Assembly (NCBI RefSeq): GCF_014203045.1
Contig: NZ_JACHIF010000002.1
Location: 248,001-312,000, forward strand
DNA: 64,000 nucleotides
Source: Prosthecobacter dejongeii
Lineage (GTDB): Bacteria > Verrucomicrobiota > Verrucomicrobiia > Verrucomicrobiales > Verrucomicrobiaceae
Direction of reading: 5' to 3'
The notes below the pieces were generated by a model that saw only the letters and a list, made by a program, of their open reading frames with translations, was not told where the DNA came from and did not search any database. The first letter of the stretch is position 1, and every line of letters starts with the position of its first letter. Below, in pieces: positions 54,341 to 62,731 of the stretch. The position numbers were made by a program, and so were the translations under genes.

Positions 54341-55947
54341 CGGGCGGTGGCTGAGCCAGTGGCGGCATAGGCGGTGAGAGCGTTCTCTAAAATCGGCTGG
54401 AGCTTGGCGGGGGTCAGGCTGGCGAAGTGGACGTGGAGGCGGTGCTCCAGATCGTCGGCGCTGGTGCTGGCGGCAATGAGATCCTTGACCGCTGCATAGC
54501 GACCCTGGAACGCTGCGGCCAGGCGAGGGGCTCCGTTCTTGGCAATCTTGTCGAGCTGAGCATTGGTCGGCTGGCCGAGGCGCTCCAGGATGGCGACGGC
54601 GTTGTCGGTATGCGTGAGAGCCGAGAGCGCAGCCAGGCTCAGCGGTGGACCTGGCACGGCGGGAGCGGCGGAGCGCTGGAATGGCAGGCCGCCAGACTTA
54701 TTGAGGATCTCGATGCCCTCATCCGTCAGCTCAAGGCCTGCTTTGGCGGCCACCTCCAGGAGCTTGGTCTTGCCTTCCAGATCCTTGGCACTGTCCACGG
54801 CCACTTGGAGCACCGCCCGGCCCTTGATGCCGTTGAGGCGGCAAAAGGGTGCGATGATCTGAGAGTTGACCGTCGCAGCCAGGATGGTGAGATCCCAGGC
54901 CTCAATGTCACCACGGGCATTCTCTTGCACTTCAGCCTGAGCACCGCCACCGAGGCCGGAGGCCTGAGCCGTGACCGTCATGGTCTGGCCCAAGATCAGC
55001 TTGGACAGCTCGGCGTTGGCGAACTCCTGGAAAACCTTGAAAGCCTCCCCGTGTGAAGTGGTGGCCACGCTCTTGACCTCGATCTGAGTATCTTGGCTGA
55101 CCACCAGGCCAAAGAGCCGACTCGCCAAGCTGAAGGCCTGCGTAAGCGTGCCTTTGCTCTTTTTGTCATTCGGGTCGTATTTGGCGACCAAAAAGGGTGC
55201 TCCAAAACGGTCAAGGAAGCGGACCCACCAGTCACGGTCTTGGGTGGCAAACAACCACCAGAACAACACAGCGCGCAACGGGCCGCCCCAATGGTCAGGG
55301 ATGTCCGTCAGAAGGTGGCCACGATGGATGATGTGACGGATGGGCTGAGGTGCTTTTTTGGTGGCCAGGCGATGGCCCGTCGTTTGATCGGCATCCCAGA
55401 TCCTGAGGACACCGTCTGTCCAATCCAGAAGGTGATAAGGCACCACATGCCAGCCAGAGGGCACGTAGCGCAGGCCCGTGCTGGCGGCAGCGGGGGCATA
55501 GACCTGCTCTAAGACGGCCAGCGGATAAAGATGGCCATTGAGCAGGTGATTCATGGCCGTGCCTGTCCAGCCAGGCACATCGGTGAGGATCTGGCAGCGC
55601 TCAGCGGCCTGCACGTCATCGGCGTTTTTGGAGTCTCGCGGAACGATGGTCAGAGCCTTGGTCAAGACCGCCAGCTTGCGCTGATTGATGACCGTTTGGG
55701 TGTGGGCATGGCCGAGGCGAATGTCGCGATAGATGGCAAAGAGATCTCGGCAGTCGCCCGCCTCGGCCTGGCGCAAGGCAGCATGCACCCGGTCGGTGCT
55801 CATGGTGTGGGCGACGGCAGGCGGCTCGCCAAGACTGACGCCGACTGTGTTGGGCGAGGTCGGAGGGATGATCTCAGAAACAAAGGCCTCATCCACCTCA
55901 TCGGATGGAGAGCGTAGCCTTTGGAGAATGGCAGGGGAAAGATTCAT
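54331..55947 (-). CDS. Phage portal protein, DUF935 (Mu gp29-like)
   Basis: A protein of about 538 residues from the ATG at 55947. It forms the dodecameric channel at the capsid vertex through which DNA is packaged. The DUF935 hallmark WWLFATQDRDWWVRFLDRFGAP and the following FLVAKYDPND stretch are present at about 230-260, and the helical stem region GLGGGAQAEVQENARGDIEA follows at about 345-365. The C-terminus is complete. It follows the nuclease half of the terminase by 7 bp and is the last gene before the element's end, which is unusual because in Mu-like phages head genes follow the portal. Confidence 0.88.
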   Translation of the reverse strand: MNLSPAILQRLRSPSDEVDEAFVSEIIPPTSPNTVGVSLGEPPAVAHTMSTDRVHAALRQAEAGDCRDLFAIYRDIRLGHAHTQTVINQRKLAVLTKALTIVPRDSKNADDVQAAERCQILTDVPGWTGTAMNHLLNGHLYPLAVLEQVYAPAAASTGLRYVPSGWHVVPYHLLDWTDGVLRIWDADQTTGHRLATKKAPQPIRHIIHRGHLLTDIPDHWGGPLRAVLFWWLFATQDRDWWVRFLDRFGAPFLVAKYDPNDKKSKGTLTQAFSLASRLFGLVVSQDTQIEVKSVATTSHGEAFKVFQEFANAELSKLILGQTMTVTAQASGLGGGAQAEVQENARGDIEAWDLTILAATVNSQIIAPFCRLNGIKGRAVLQVAVDSAKDLEGKTKLLEVAAKAGLELTDEGIEILNKSGGLPFQRSAAPAVPGPPLSLAALSALTHTDNAVAILERLGQPTNAQLDKIAKNGAPRLAAAFQGRYAAVKDLIAASTSADDLEHRLHVHFASLTPAKLQPILENALTAYAATGSATARNP

Positions 55948-55954
55948 AAAAGGG

Positions 55955-56659
55955 TCAGCAAGAAAGGGGGTCGAAAGTGTAAAAATCCGCGTCCTCATCC
56001 TCGGAGGTGCGGTGGAAAGGATCTAACCGCTGGCCAGATCCAGAGACCGCAGCGGCAGCGGCCTCAACCGCGCCCGAGGACATGAGAGCCCAACGGGCCA
56101 GCTTGCCGGAGTCGAAGGTGTCGCCATGCTTGCCGCCTTTGCCCGTGAGGGTGACAAAGAGGCCTTTGGATTTTTGGACGAGTCGGCGGTCCTCTTTGAT
56201 GAAGGGGCCTTCAGGGGTGCATATCAGGCCATCCGTGTGAGCATTGACATACAGGTTGCCGAGCAGCTCCTTGGATCTCAGCGTTTGGCCCTGGAAAGTG
56301 ATGTTTTCCCCACCCTTGATGAGGTGAAAGGGGCAATGCTCGCGCAGGCCTTTGGCCAGGGATTGCGCAAAGAAGACTTCGTTGCTGGCATCCAGGCAGC
56401 AGGCTTGAATCCTCAGGCCAAAGACACTGGAAAGATCCTCCAACGCGGTGGTGAGCATGGCGCGGGCGACTGCCTCATCTCGCGTCTTCCAGGAGATGAC
56501 CAGGCGCTCATAAAGCCGCCCATCGGTGGCTTGAGTCACCGTGATGCTGGCCGGGTTGCTATTGGGGCCATCGCTCGTCGCGATGTCCATGCCGACCCCG
56601 ACCGGGCCTTCCTTCAGGAAGTCCAGCCAGGAGCGAGGAATGGCGTCTCTGACGGTCAT
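55955..56659 (-). CDS. Large terminase, nuclease half (Mu gp28-like)
   Basis: A 234-residue protein matching the C-terminal RNase-H-like nuclease domain of large terminases: first acidic site in PVGVGMDIATSDG, second in CCLDASNE, third in GKHGDTFDSGKLARW. Its start codon overlaps the stop of the ATPase-half ORF by 4 bp (ATGA), so the two halves are probably translated by coupling. Together (311 + 234 residues) they equal one normal Mu gp28-type TerL. No canonical X-XXY-YYZ slippery site was found at the junction, although a short T-run lies just before it. Confidence 0.82.
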   Translation of the reverse strand: MTVRDAIPRSWLDFLKEGPVGVGMDIATSDGPNSNPASITVTQATDGRLYERLVISWKTRDEAVARAMLTTALEDLSSVFGLRIQACCLDASNEVFFAQSLAKGLREHCPFHLIKGGENITFQGQTLRSKELLGNLYVNAHTDGLICTPEGPFIKEDRRLVQKSKGLFVTLTGKGGKHGDTFDSGKLARWALMSSGAVEAAAAAVSGSGQRLDPFHRTSEDEDADFYTFDPLSC

Positions 56660-57591
56660 ACAAAAAGGGTATCTGTGATCTCAACGGCCAGGCCTTGATT
56701 GCGGCCCCGTTGCTGCGCGGCGATGAGGTCTTGCAGCCCCAGGGCCGCAGAGCCGCCCGCGATGAATTGCAGGAGGTAGTTTCGGCGAAAGCTCTCTTTA
56801 TCAATGGCCTCGCTCATCGCCTCTTCGATGGTCAGCTTTTTGCCCGCCGTCTTCAGCGAGTAAAGCGGGACATTAGCGAGGATGCCGTCATTGGCGTCGC
56901 AGCGATGCACGGGGAAGCCCTCGGTGCCATCCTCAGTGTTAGTCTGGTACCAGTTGCCACGGGCATTCGCTGGCCAGGCATCCCGCTGAGGTTGTAGGAT
57001 CTCAAACGTGGGGTGGGTGTCATCGGCAGGTGGCGAAGAGGCCAGCCACATGATCCAATCAGGACGGCGGGAGATGATGGGCTCAATGGCGTCCATCGTG
57101 GCTTTGAAGTCCGGCCAAAAGCACACCTCATCCCCCAGCACATCGCCAGAGAAACCACGGGCCGTGGCCGGGTTGGGGCTGAGCACACGGGTGCGGCTGT
57201 AACTGGTCTGACTGTGCCAGATGGTGCATTCCAACTTGGCGTGTTGGAAGAGATCCGCGATGGCATCCACATCCAGGGTATTGCCCTTGTCATCATCGGC
57301 AATGCTTGTGAGGTGCAGGCCAGCGGCGCGGGCGGCGATGCGCTGCGCGTCAATGAGCTTGCGCCAAAGGATAGCCTCCTTTTCGATCAGCTCCCCACCC
57401 ATGAGGATGGAGCCCGATACAAAGCAGGCCATGTGGTCGGCACGCTCCATGCAGCGGTCGAGCGCCTTGCCGCCAAAAAGGAAGGACTTGCCGAGCTGGC
57501 GACGCCAGAGCATCCACAGCATGCGGTGCGTGCTCCAAAACACCTCCTCTTGAGGCGGCGTGAATTTGATGATGGGCTCAGGCATGCTCAT
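56656..57591 (-). CDS. Large terminase, ATPase half (Mu gp28-like)
   Basis: A 311-residue protein corresponding to the packaging ATPase domain. A modified Walker A is in WRRQLGKSFLFG near residue 31, as in gp28-type terminases which lack the full GxxxxGKT. The Walker B/catalytic region is in DVLGDEVCFWPDF near 150, with a later coupling-like MWLASSPP motif. It overlaps the DUF3486 gene by 4 bp upstream and the nuclease ORF by 4 bp downstream. The ORF ends where the nuclease ORF begins, so TerL is encoded in two pieces. Confidence 0.85.
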   Translation of the reverse strand: MSMPEPIIKFTPPQEEVFWSTHRMLWMLWRRQLGKSFLFGGKALDRCMERADHMACFVSGSILMGGELIEKEAILWRKLIDAQRIAARAAGLHLTSIADDDKGNTLDVDAIADLFQHAKLECTIWHSQTSYSRTRVLSPNPATARGFSGDVLGDEVCFWPDFKATMDAIEPIISRRPDWIMWLASSPPADDTHPTFEILQPQRDAWPANARGNWYQTNTEDGTEGFPVHRCDANDGILANVPLYSLKTAGKKLTIEEAMSEAIDKESFRRNYLLQFIAGGSAALGLQDLIAAQQRGRNQGLAVEITDTLFV

Positions 57592-58277
57592 GGCGGCCCC
57601 TCCTGACGCTCAGGCCTACGCCCAAAGAGATGCAGGCGGAGTTGATCCATTTTGATGTCTTTATGCACGCCGCTCTCGGCGATCTCGCGGGCCTTTTTGT
57701 CATCCAGATGTTTGAGGAAGGCCTCCACAAATTGGATCTGGAATTTATCCTCAGCCAAAGCCAGCTCGCGGTCTTTTTGCTCCAGCTTTTTGAGGTTGAG
57801 CTGGTGGGTCAGCGTGTCCAGCTCGCGAGAGCGGGCCGCCACCAGGATCTTGTTGATGGCCACCAGGGCCTTGGGGTCTATCTCGCCCCCAGCCTTGCGC
57901 ACGGCGGTGATTTCCTCCATCAGCTCCATCACCTCTCCCGTGACTTGAGCCAATGCTCCTTCACTGAGATTGCCACCGCTGGCTTTGGCTAGCTCTAACG
58001 AGTAGCGCGCCCGGTCGCGTGTGGCCTCGATCTCATCCCGCTGGGAAAGCCAAACCTGATAACCTCCCATGCGCCAGGCGCTGAGGTTTTGGGGCGTGAT
58101 GAGTTCGCCCTCGAAGTGGGTTTCACAAGCCTTGATGACTTCCGGCAGGGCATTGAGCCAAGGCAGGATCTGCCCCGCTGTCTCACCGTCATGGATGCGA
58201 CGGCACACGGCCTCGCGCAGCTTCGCGGGGAGGCGGGCCAGCTTGCCCTTGGGAGTCTTGGGGAGAGGGTCAGACAT
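57588..58277 (-). CDS. Small terminase subunit, DUF3486 (Mu gp27-like)
   Basis: A 229-residue helical protein of the DUF3486 family: an N-terminal helix-turn-helix region (KLREAVCRRIHDGETAGQIL, then LITPQNLSAWRMGGYQVWLS) for DNA recognition, then a long helical/coiled-coil segment. It lies immediately before the TerL ATPase ORF with a 4-bp overlap, as in Mu-like phages. It should recognise phage DNA and start packaging. Confidence 0.85.
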   Translation of the reverse strand: MSDPLPKTPKGKLARLPAKLREAVCRRIHDGETAGQILPWLNALPEVIKACETHFEGELITPQNLSAWRMGGYQVWLSQRDEIEATRDRARYSLELAKASGGNLSEGALAQVTGEVMELMEEITAVRKAGGEIDPKALVAINKILVAARSRELDTLTHQLNLKKLEQKDRELALAEDKFQIQFVEAFLKHLDDKKAREIAESGVHKDIKMDQLRLHLFGRRPERQEGPP

Positions 58278-58282
58278 GCCAG

Positions 58283-58870
58283 TCAGTTGGGAAAGGTCAG
58301 TCGCTGGACGTTGAGGCCGTTACGCTGCATCTGGGCGCGTGCGGCAGCCAACGTAAGACCGAAAGGGGTCTGAAAGTGCGGACCTTCAGGGAAGCTTTTC
58401 CAGGTGCCTGCCCACTCCACATTCATGGAGGCTGCAAGCTGACCCAGCTCAGCATAGAGTTGCCGAGCCAGTTTTGGATTCTTCTCATCCAGATATATCC
58501 CGCCCTTAAACAGCCCCAGATCAATGGCCAACCCATAATTGTGCCAGGAGGAACCGGGTCGCGCATTGGTCACGACCTTACCCGGCTTGGTACGACCCTG
58601 GGCATACAGCGCGGCTTGCTGTGGCCAGGAGCGCAGACCTGAGATGACCTCCACCATCACACCTCTCTTGGCCATAGCCTTCTGAGCTGCTGCAACAAAG
58701 CCTTCCAGCTTCACCTGGGCACGGTCATTAAGGCCGGAAAGGTTTTCGAGAGTACGTTTGGAAAAACCGACTGGCGCGGCAGCTTCAGTGACAGCCTTGC
58801 GTCCAATCAGCCCAAAGAACCAAGTTAAAAAGGGTGTCACGTCGAAGGTAAGATTGAGGTTGGTTTTCAT
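58283..58870 (-). CDS. Endolysin, peptidase M15-like
   Basis: A 195-residue peptidoglycan peptidase of the M15/VanY type (L-alanyl-D-glutamate or D-Ala-D-Ala carboxypeptidase). The zinc site is visible: GLRSWPQQAALYAQGR with SWHNYGLAIDLG supply the H-x6-D pair, and EGPHFQ the third histidine. The N-terminal ~30 residues contain a hydrophobic segment (FLTWFFGLIG) that may act as an anchor. The ATG at 58870 is chosen; an extended frame upstream has unsuitable composition. It lies 5 bp before the small terminase gene, in the lysis block. Confidence 0.85.
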   Translation of the reverse strand: MKTNLNLTFDVTPFLTWFFGLIGRKAVTEAAAPVGFSKRTLENLSGLNDRAQVKLEGFVAAAQKAMAKRGVMVEVISGLRSWPQQAALYAQGRTKPGKVVTNARPGSSWHNYGLAIDLGLFKGGIYLDEKNPKLARQLYAELGQLAASMNVEWAGTWKSFPEGPHFQTPFGLTLAAARAQMQRNGLNVQRLTFPN

Positions 58871-58874
58871 GGGG

Positions 58875-58964
58875 TCAGTCGAGACGCCGACCGAGCCCCC
58901 ACCAGAGCCAGAGCAGGAACGCGAAAGCGATCCAGGCACACCAGCTTGGCGGGAGTCCGTCCAT
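58875..58964 (-). CDS. 29-residue hydrophobic peptide in the lysis block
   Basis: A short ORF from an ATG at 58964 to a TGA at 58875. It encodes a peptide that is almost entirely a membrane helix (CAWIAFAFLLWLWWGLGRR), followed by basic residues and a final aspartate. It starts 3 bp after the stop of the holin-like gene and ends 4 bp before the endolysin start. An AAGGACC sequence upstream could serve as its ribosome-binding site. It may be a holin partner or lysis regulator; the length limits confidence. Confidence 0.5.
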   Translation of the reverse strand: MDGLPPSWCAWIAFAFLLWLWWGLGRRLD

Positions 58965-58967
58965 GGT

Positions 58968-59153
58968 TTATTGCGGTCCTTTCGGGCCGTTGGCCTTGAT
59001 GTAGCCGAGGATGAGAACAATCAGGGAACCCGCCATGCCTGCCCAGCCATAGGCCGTGAGAGAGAGAGCCGTCGCTGCGGTTGAGGCCGCGCCGACGCCG
59101 ATGGAAGTCCAGAAAAAGGCGGGGGTGACGCCAGGCTTGAGATTCAATTTCAT
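58968..59153 (-). CDS. Holin-like small membrane protein
   Basis: A 61-residue protein with two predicted membrane helices (about residues 10-32 and 36-52) and a charged C-terminus (YIKANGPKGPQ). Its position between a lipoprotein and the endolysin suggests that it forms the membrane lesion in lysis. Holins lack conserved sequence, so the assignment rests on topology and context. Confidence 0.6.
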   Translation of the reverse strand: MKLNLKPGVTPAFFWTSIGVGAASTAATALSLTAYGWAGMAGSLIVLILGYIKANGPKGPQ

Positions 59154-59186
59154 GGGATGGAAAAGAAGGATTGAGAGGGTGTGGGT

Positions 59187-59468
59187 TTACTTGGCGGAGG
59201 TGAGGACAGGAGGGGAGGCCAGGCGTTCCTTGGCCTTTTCGAGGGCACGCTCAGCCATCAGGACGGCTGTTTGCAGGGCAGCGATTTTCAGCGGGTCAGC
59301 TCCAGGTCTGACGGCCTCGGCAACTAGACGAGCCTTAGCCAGGTCAAGGGCACCCTCCGCCGCGATGATGGCGTATTCGGCGGCATCCCGTTTGGTAAAG
59401 GGCGCACAGCTCGGCAGCGTGCTGAGGGTGGCGAGAGCGAAGAGGAGGGCGAGGGCTTTGAGTTTCAT
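59187..59468 (-). CDS. Phage lipoprotein in the lysis block
   Basis: A 93-residue protein with a lipoprotein signal: hydrophobic residues 3-18 and a lipobox ending at C21 (TLPSC). The mature part is helical (AAEYAIIAAEGALDLAKARL). Its place in the lysis block raises the possibility of an outer-membrane spanin, but no inner-membrane partner was recognised and the family is unknown. Confidence 0.6.
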   Translation of the reverse strand: MKLKALALLFALATLSTLPSCAPFTKRDAAEYAIIAAEGALDLAKARLVAEAVRPGADPLKIAALQTAVLMAERALEKAKERLASPPVLTSAK

Positions 59469-59510
59469 GGGCGGCGTTGGCTTGAGGTGGACTAACGAAA
59501 AGGGCGGCGG

Positions 59511-59780
59511 CTACTCGTTGCGCTCGTAAGCGAGGATGCCCGCCGAGGTGATTTGGAAGTAGAGCGTTGAACCGAGAGTGGCTTTGGTCTGCTTGACCTG
59601 GCTTGGCTCCAAGCCTGCGAGGAACTCGGCAGCGGCCTGGATTTCCTGAGCCGTGTAGTCACCGCCGAGGCGATTGCTTTGGTGGACAATGGCCTCCACA
59701 GGCAGGGCCGCCGTGGGGCGGGAGTAGAGCACCTTGCGGGTGAGGAAACGGCAGTCTTCAGCGCGGGCGAGATCGGACAT
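59511..59780 (-). CDS. Small phage protein, possibly winged-helix (Mu gp26-like)
   Basis: An 89-residue protein. The pattern RFLTRKVLYSRPTAALPVEAI, with a following helix and a final STLYFQITSAGILAYER strand pair, resembles the winged-helix small proteins found next to DUF2730 genes in Mu-like phages. The function is unknown. Its identification rests on position and weak pattern similarity. Confidence 0.5.
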   Translation of the reverse strand: MSDLARAEDCRFLTRKVLYSRPTAALPVEAIVHQSNRLGGDYTAQEIQAAAEFLAGLEPSQVKQTKATLGSTLYFQITSAGILAYERNE

Positions 59781-59798
59781 AAATTGAGCGGTCGGGGG

Positions 59799-60200
59799 TT
59801 AATCTTGGGAAGCAAGAATGCCCTCGGCTTTGCCCAGGGAGCGATGCAGGGCGCGCAGCTCGCCAAAGATCTCGCGCATGCTTGATTCGATGCCGTGCAT
59901 GCCCGTTTGGATCGTGCCCAGGCGATTCTCCAGGCCCTGGATTTCCATCTTGTGAGCGACGGCGATGCGCTTCTCAACCTCGGCCAATTCCTGGCGCACC
60001 TTGACGCGTTCCGTCTCCAATTCCTCTTTGGTGGCCAGCTTGCTTTGATCCGCTGGATCTGGGTGGAAGCGGTCCCAAATCTTCAGCCAATAATAAGCCG
60101 CTGGCCCGGTGGCCACCAGAGCTGTGATGATCCAAAAAACCAACGTAGGCTGGTCAGCTTCGGAGAGGGCGAGGAGGATGGGCGGCAGCGCGGGAGACAT
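59799..60200 (-). CDS. Membrane/coiled-coil phage protein (DUF2730-like)
   Basis: A 133-residue protein with one membrane helix (about residues 18-40; LVFWIITALVATGPAAYYWL) and a long C-terminal coiled coil (ELETERVKVRQELAEVEKRI). This layout matches DUF2730 (Mu gp25-type) proteins, which sit just upstream of the small terminase block in Mu-like phages. Its role in the phage is unclear. Confidence 0.6.
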   Translation of the reverse strand: MSPALPPILLALSEADQPTLVFWIITALVATGPAAYYWLKIWDRFHPDPADQSKLATKEELETERVKVRQELAEVEKRIAVAHKMEIQGLENRLGTIQTGMHGIESSMREIFGELRALHRSLGKAEGILASQD

Positions 60201-60261
60201 CTTAGCACCGTGGCCTCGCGCCAGTCGCTTGGCTAAGTGCCGGAGGTGCCCTGGCGTGCCC

Positions 60262-60621
60262 TTACGTGCGTGTATAGAGCGGCATGCTCATCAGCTCAGC
60301 CGCAATACTGGCCAGCGTGGACTTTCTCAAAAGCGTGGCCCGGCGCTCAGGCAGGCCAAAGACCATCGTGAGAGGACGTGTGGCCAAGCGCTCGCCCTCG
60401 GGCCGAGTGTTGAGATCTTTCTTGGCGGTGTTGGCGCGTGGTCTTGCTGATTCCAGCGCAGCCAAAAAGTCAGCCAAGTGCCCCACTCGCGCCGGGCCAC
60501 TCACAGGCAAGGCATCCACGGCCTGGCGGATGCGGTCGCGATTGCCCCCGTCTGCATAGGTGGCCAGGCGCTCAGCGACCGGAGCGAGAGCGCTGCGGAG
60601 ATGATGAGCGTGGGCAATCAT
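60262..60621 (-). CDS. Phage hypothetical protein, 119 residues
   Basis: A 119-residue, Arg/Ala/Leu-rich helical protein with no recognised family. It overlaps the preceding ORF by 4 bp (ATGA), which supports its being a real coding sequence in the phage run. It lies between the putative tail-tip gene and the lysis block. Confidence 0.5.
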   Translation of the reverse strand: MIAHAHHLRSALAPVAERLATYADGGNRDRIRQAVDALPVSGPARVGHLADFLAALESARPRANTAKKDLNTRPEGERLATRPLTMVFGLPERRATLLRKSTLASIAAELMSMPLYTRT

Positions 60622-61232
60622 GCAGCGTTAGGCAGGTCATAGGCAAAGGTGTCCACAATCTTGCAAATCCCCGTCAGCGGCGGCAACTCTTCCACCTCCA
60701 GGCTGGCGCGCAGCCAGCCCGTGGCATCGCCCGTGGGGGCATAGGGCCAGCTTGAGCCGTAAGTCGGATTCCACACGCTGGCACCAAAGCCCCAAGTGAC
60801 CCCCACTGGAGCCACCTTGATGCTGCCATTGCCGTTAGGGCGCGTCAGGCTGAAGCGTGTGCGGATGGCGTAGGCAAAGCCGTCCACCAAACCATTGGCA
60901 GCATCTCCACCGACGTTGCGCCGGAACTGCCATGTTTCCTCTTTGGGAGCCATCCATCCCTTGGAAAGCAGCTCCACCACAGGCCGCCCGGCCTTGGTGC
61001 CGATCTGCCTTTTGGTGAAAGCGTAAAACAGGCCATTGGGCAGGCCGCTCTGGATCGTGCGCGTGGAGCCTTGCACAAGGCTCGGATGATCCAAGCTGGT
61101 CACCCACAGCACCTCACGCATGAGATCAAACCCCGCATGCACCTCCTCAAAAAGCGGCGCGCCAATGCGGATGATGCTCTCGCCTGCCACGCCGGGAGGC
61201 GGGCGACCGATGATGATATTAAGGCCAGGCAT
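60618..61232 (-). CDS. Phage hypothetical protein, probably tail-associated
   Basis: A 204-residue, beta-rich protein (SIKVAPVGVTWGFGASVWNP, then LPPLTGICKIVDTFAYDLPN). It begins 6 bp after the tape measure stop and precedes the 119-residue ORF, a position where siphovirus distal-tail proteins are usually encoded. No family was recognised. Confidence 0.55.
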   Translation of the reverse strand: MPGLNIIIGRPPPGVAGESIIRIGAPLFEEVHAGFDLMREVLWVTSLDHPSLVQGSTRTIQSGLPNGLFYAFTKRQIGTKAGRPVVELLSKGWMAPKEETWQFRRNVGGDAANGLVDGFAYAIRTRFSLTRPNGNGSIKVAPVGVTWGFGASVWNPTYGSSWPYAPTGDATGWLRASLEVEELPPLTGICKIVDTFAYDLPNAA

Positions 61233-61238
61233 GAGGGG

Positions 61239-62729
61239 TCAGAAAGTGTTGAGGCGTTGCAGCTCGTTAAGGATGGCATCCAGGCGCACCAGCGATTGCT
61301 GCACGTCCTGAGGGCTACTGCTCTGCATGCCTGCGTCTGCAAAGGGTTGGGCGATGCCAGGCGCAGCGGCATTGGCTAGGCGAGTGAAGAGATCTTCAGA
61401 GACGGACACATCGGGCAGGGCTTCCGCGCCGCCCGTCATGCCTTGGTTGAATGCGCGCCCGCGACTGACGAGGCCATCCAATATGTCCCTCATGCCCTCA
61501 TTGAGCAATGCCTTGGCGGGATCAAAACCGCTCTTTAACTGCACCGAATCGGCACGGAGCTCTTCCCGGCCAGCTCCCTTTTCAAGATTTGAAGCCGTGC
61601 CGCTTAAGGTATCAGCGGCCGCCGTGAATGCTCCAAAATCCATCCAGGTTTCGTCGCCCATTGCTCGGAGCACATCCGCCATGCCATTGGCCATGTCACT
61701 AGCGAAGTGCAGCACGATAGCCCCGAGCTTCGCATCGAGCATCTGCAAGGCGGGGAGGAGGGCCGTAAGCAATGCCATTCCCAACTCTGGCATACCATCC
61801 GCAATGGCCCCAAACGGGATTTTAATCAACTCATCCACAGTCCCCAACAAGTCGCCAAAGCTGCTAGTGAGGGCATCCACCCCGCCTGCCCCCTCATTGA
61901 TTTGCAAGATGAACTCGCGGAAAGAAGAAATGACCTCGGCCACTTGCCCGCCAACTGCCGCAAAGACGGGCTCAATGATGCCGCCCAGGCTGGTGAGGTC
62001 ATCCATGATGGGCTTGAGAGCCTCGTTGATCGGTGCGGCAAAGGCGACCTGGAGAGATGACCAGGCATCGCTCAGGGTGCTGAGCTTACCCGCAAAGGTC
62101 TCGCTCTGACGGGACATGCTGGCGAAGTACGCACCCCCATTGCCTGTCATGCGGCCCAGGATGTTCTCGAAGTCTTTGGCCGACACCGCGCCTTTAGTCA
62201 GGGCATCGCCCACCTCATTGACATTGATGCCTTTGAACTTGGCGATCTCTTCGCGCAGCCCAGCAACACCGCGTTCAGCGAGCTGGAGAAACTCCTCAGT
62301 CGCCAACGTGCCTTTGCCGCGAATCTGATTGAAGATGCTGACCAGGCCGCCGAGATCCGTGTCCGCACCACTGGCGACATCGCCCAGCATCTTGATCTGT
62401 TTGCCCAGATCCTTCGCCGCCGTGCCAGCCCCCAAAAGAGCACGGGCAGCGGGGGCCAGGTCGGACATCTCAAAGGGAGTCTCAGCGCCGATGCGCTTCA
62501 ACTCCGACATCACATCTTTGGTTAGATTGGCATCCTTCAGGATGGTGCCGATGGCGGTCTCTACCGACTCCATGGACGCCGCCTTTTCAAAGGAGCTGGC
62601 CATCACACGGGCCGCCCGATTGACCAGGTTAATGGCCAGATCCAGACTGCCCAGGACGCCGATGGCACTGCTCACCGTCCCGGCAAAGCCGGAGCTGTCG
62701 AGGCCAAGGGTGTAAGAGAGATCAGGCAC
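61239..62729 (-). CDS. Phage tail tape measure protein
   Basis: A protein of about 496 residues, short for a tape measure. It begins VPDLSYTLGLDSSGF and contains the typical conserved segment of lambda-type tape measures: a helical region followed by KRIGAETPFEMSDLAPAAR, then QLAERGVAGLREEIAKF and GAVSAKDFENIL. The rest is helical with hydrophobic blocks. The GTG at 62729 directly follows the stop of the preceding gene and matches the conserved start; the ATG at 62774 would overlap that gene by 43 bp. Its short length implies a short tail, or a missing part. Confidence 0.82.
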   Translation of the reverse strand: MPDLSYTLGLDSSGFAGTVSSAIGVLGSLDLAINLVNRAARVMASSFEKAASMESVETAIGTILKDANLTKDVMSELKRIGAETPFEMSDLAPAARALLGAGTAAKDLGKQIKMLGDVASGADTDLGGLVSIFNQIRGKGTLATEEFLQLAERGVAGLREEIAKFKGINVNEVGDALTKGAVSAKDFENILGRMTGNGGAYFASMSRQSETFAGKLSTLSDAWSSLQVAFAAPINEALKPIMDDLTSLGGIIEPVFAAVGGQVAEVISSFREFILQINEGAGGVDALTSSFGDLLGTVDELIKIPFGAIADGMPELGMALLTALLPALQMLDAKLGAIVLHFASDMANGMADVLRAMGDETWMDFGAFTAAADTLSGTASNLEKGAGREELRADSVQLKSGFDPAKALLNEGMRDILDGLVSRGRAFNQGMTGGAEALPDVSVSEDLFTRLANAAAPGIAQPFADAGMQSSSPQDVQQSLVRLDAILNELQRLNTF

Positions 62730-62731
62730 GG

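Noticed and set aside
55955-57591. A programmed -1 frameshift joining the two terminase ORFs
   Set aside because: The junction has a T-run but no X-XXY-YYZ heptamer in the correct frame; coupled translation through ATGA is simpler. Left open as a finding, not called as a feature.
59492-59977. A 161-residue minus-strand frame in the phage small-gene block
   Set aside because: Ser/Arg/Ala-rich shadow of the two better-supported small genes at 59511-59780 and 59799-60200.
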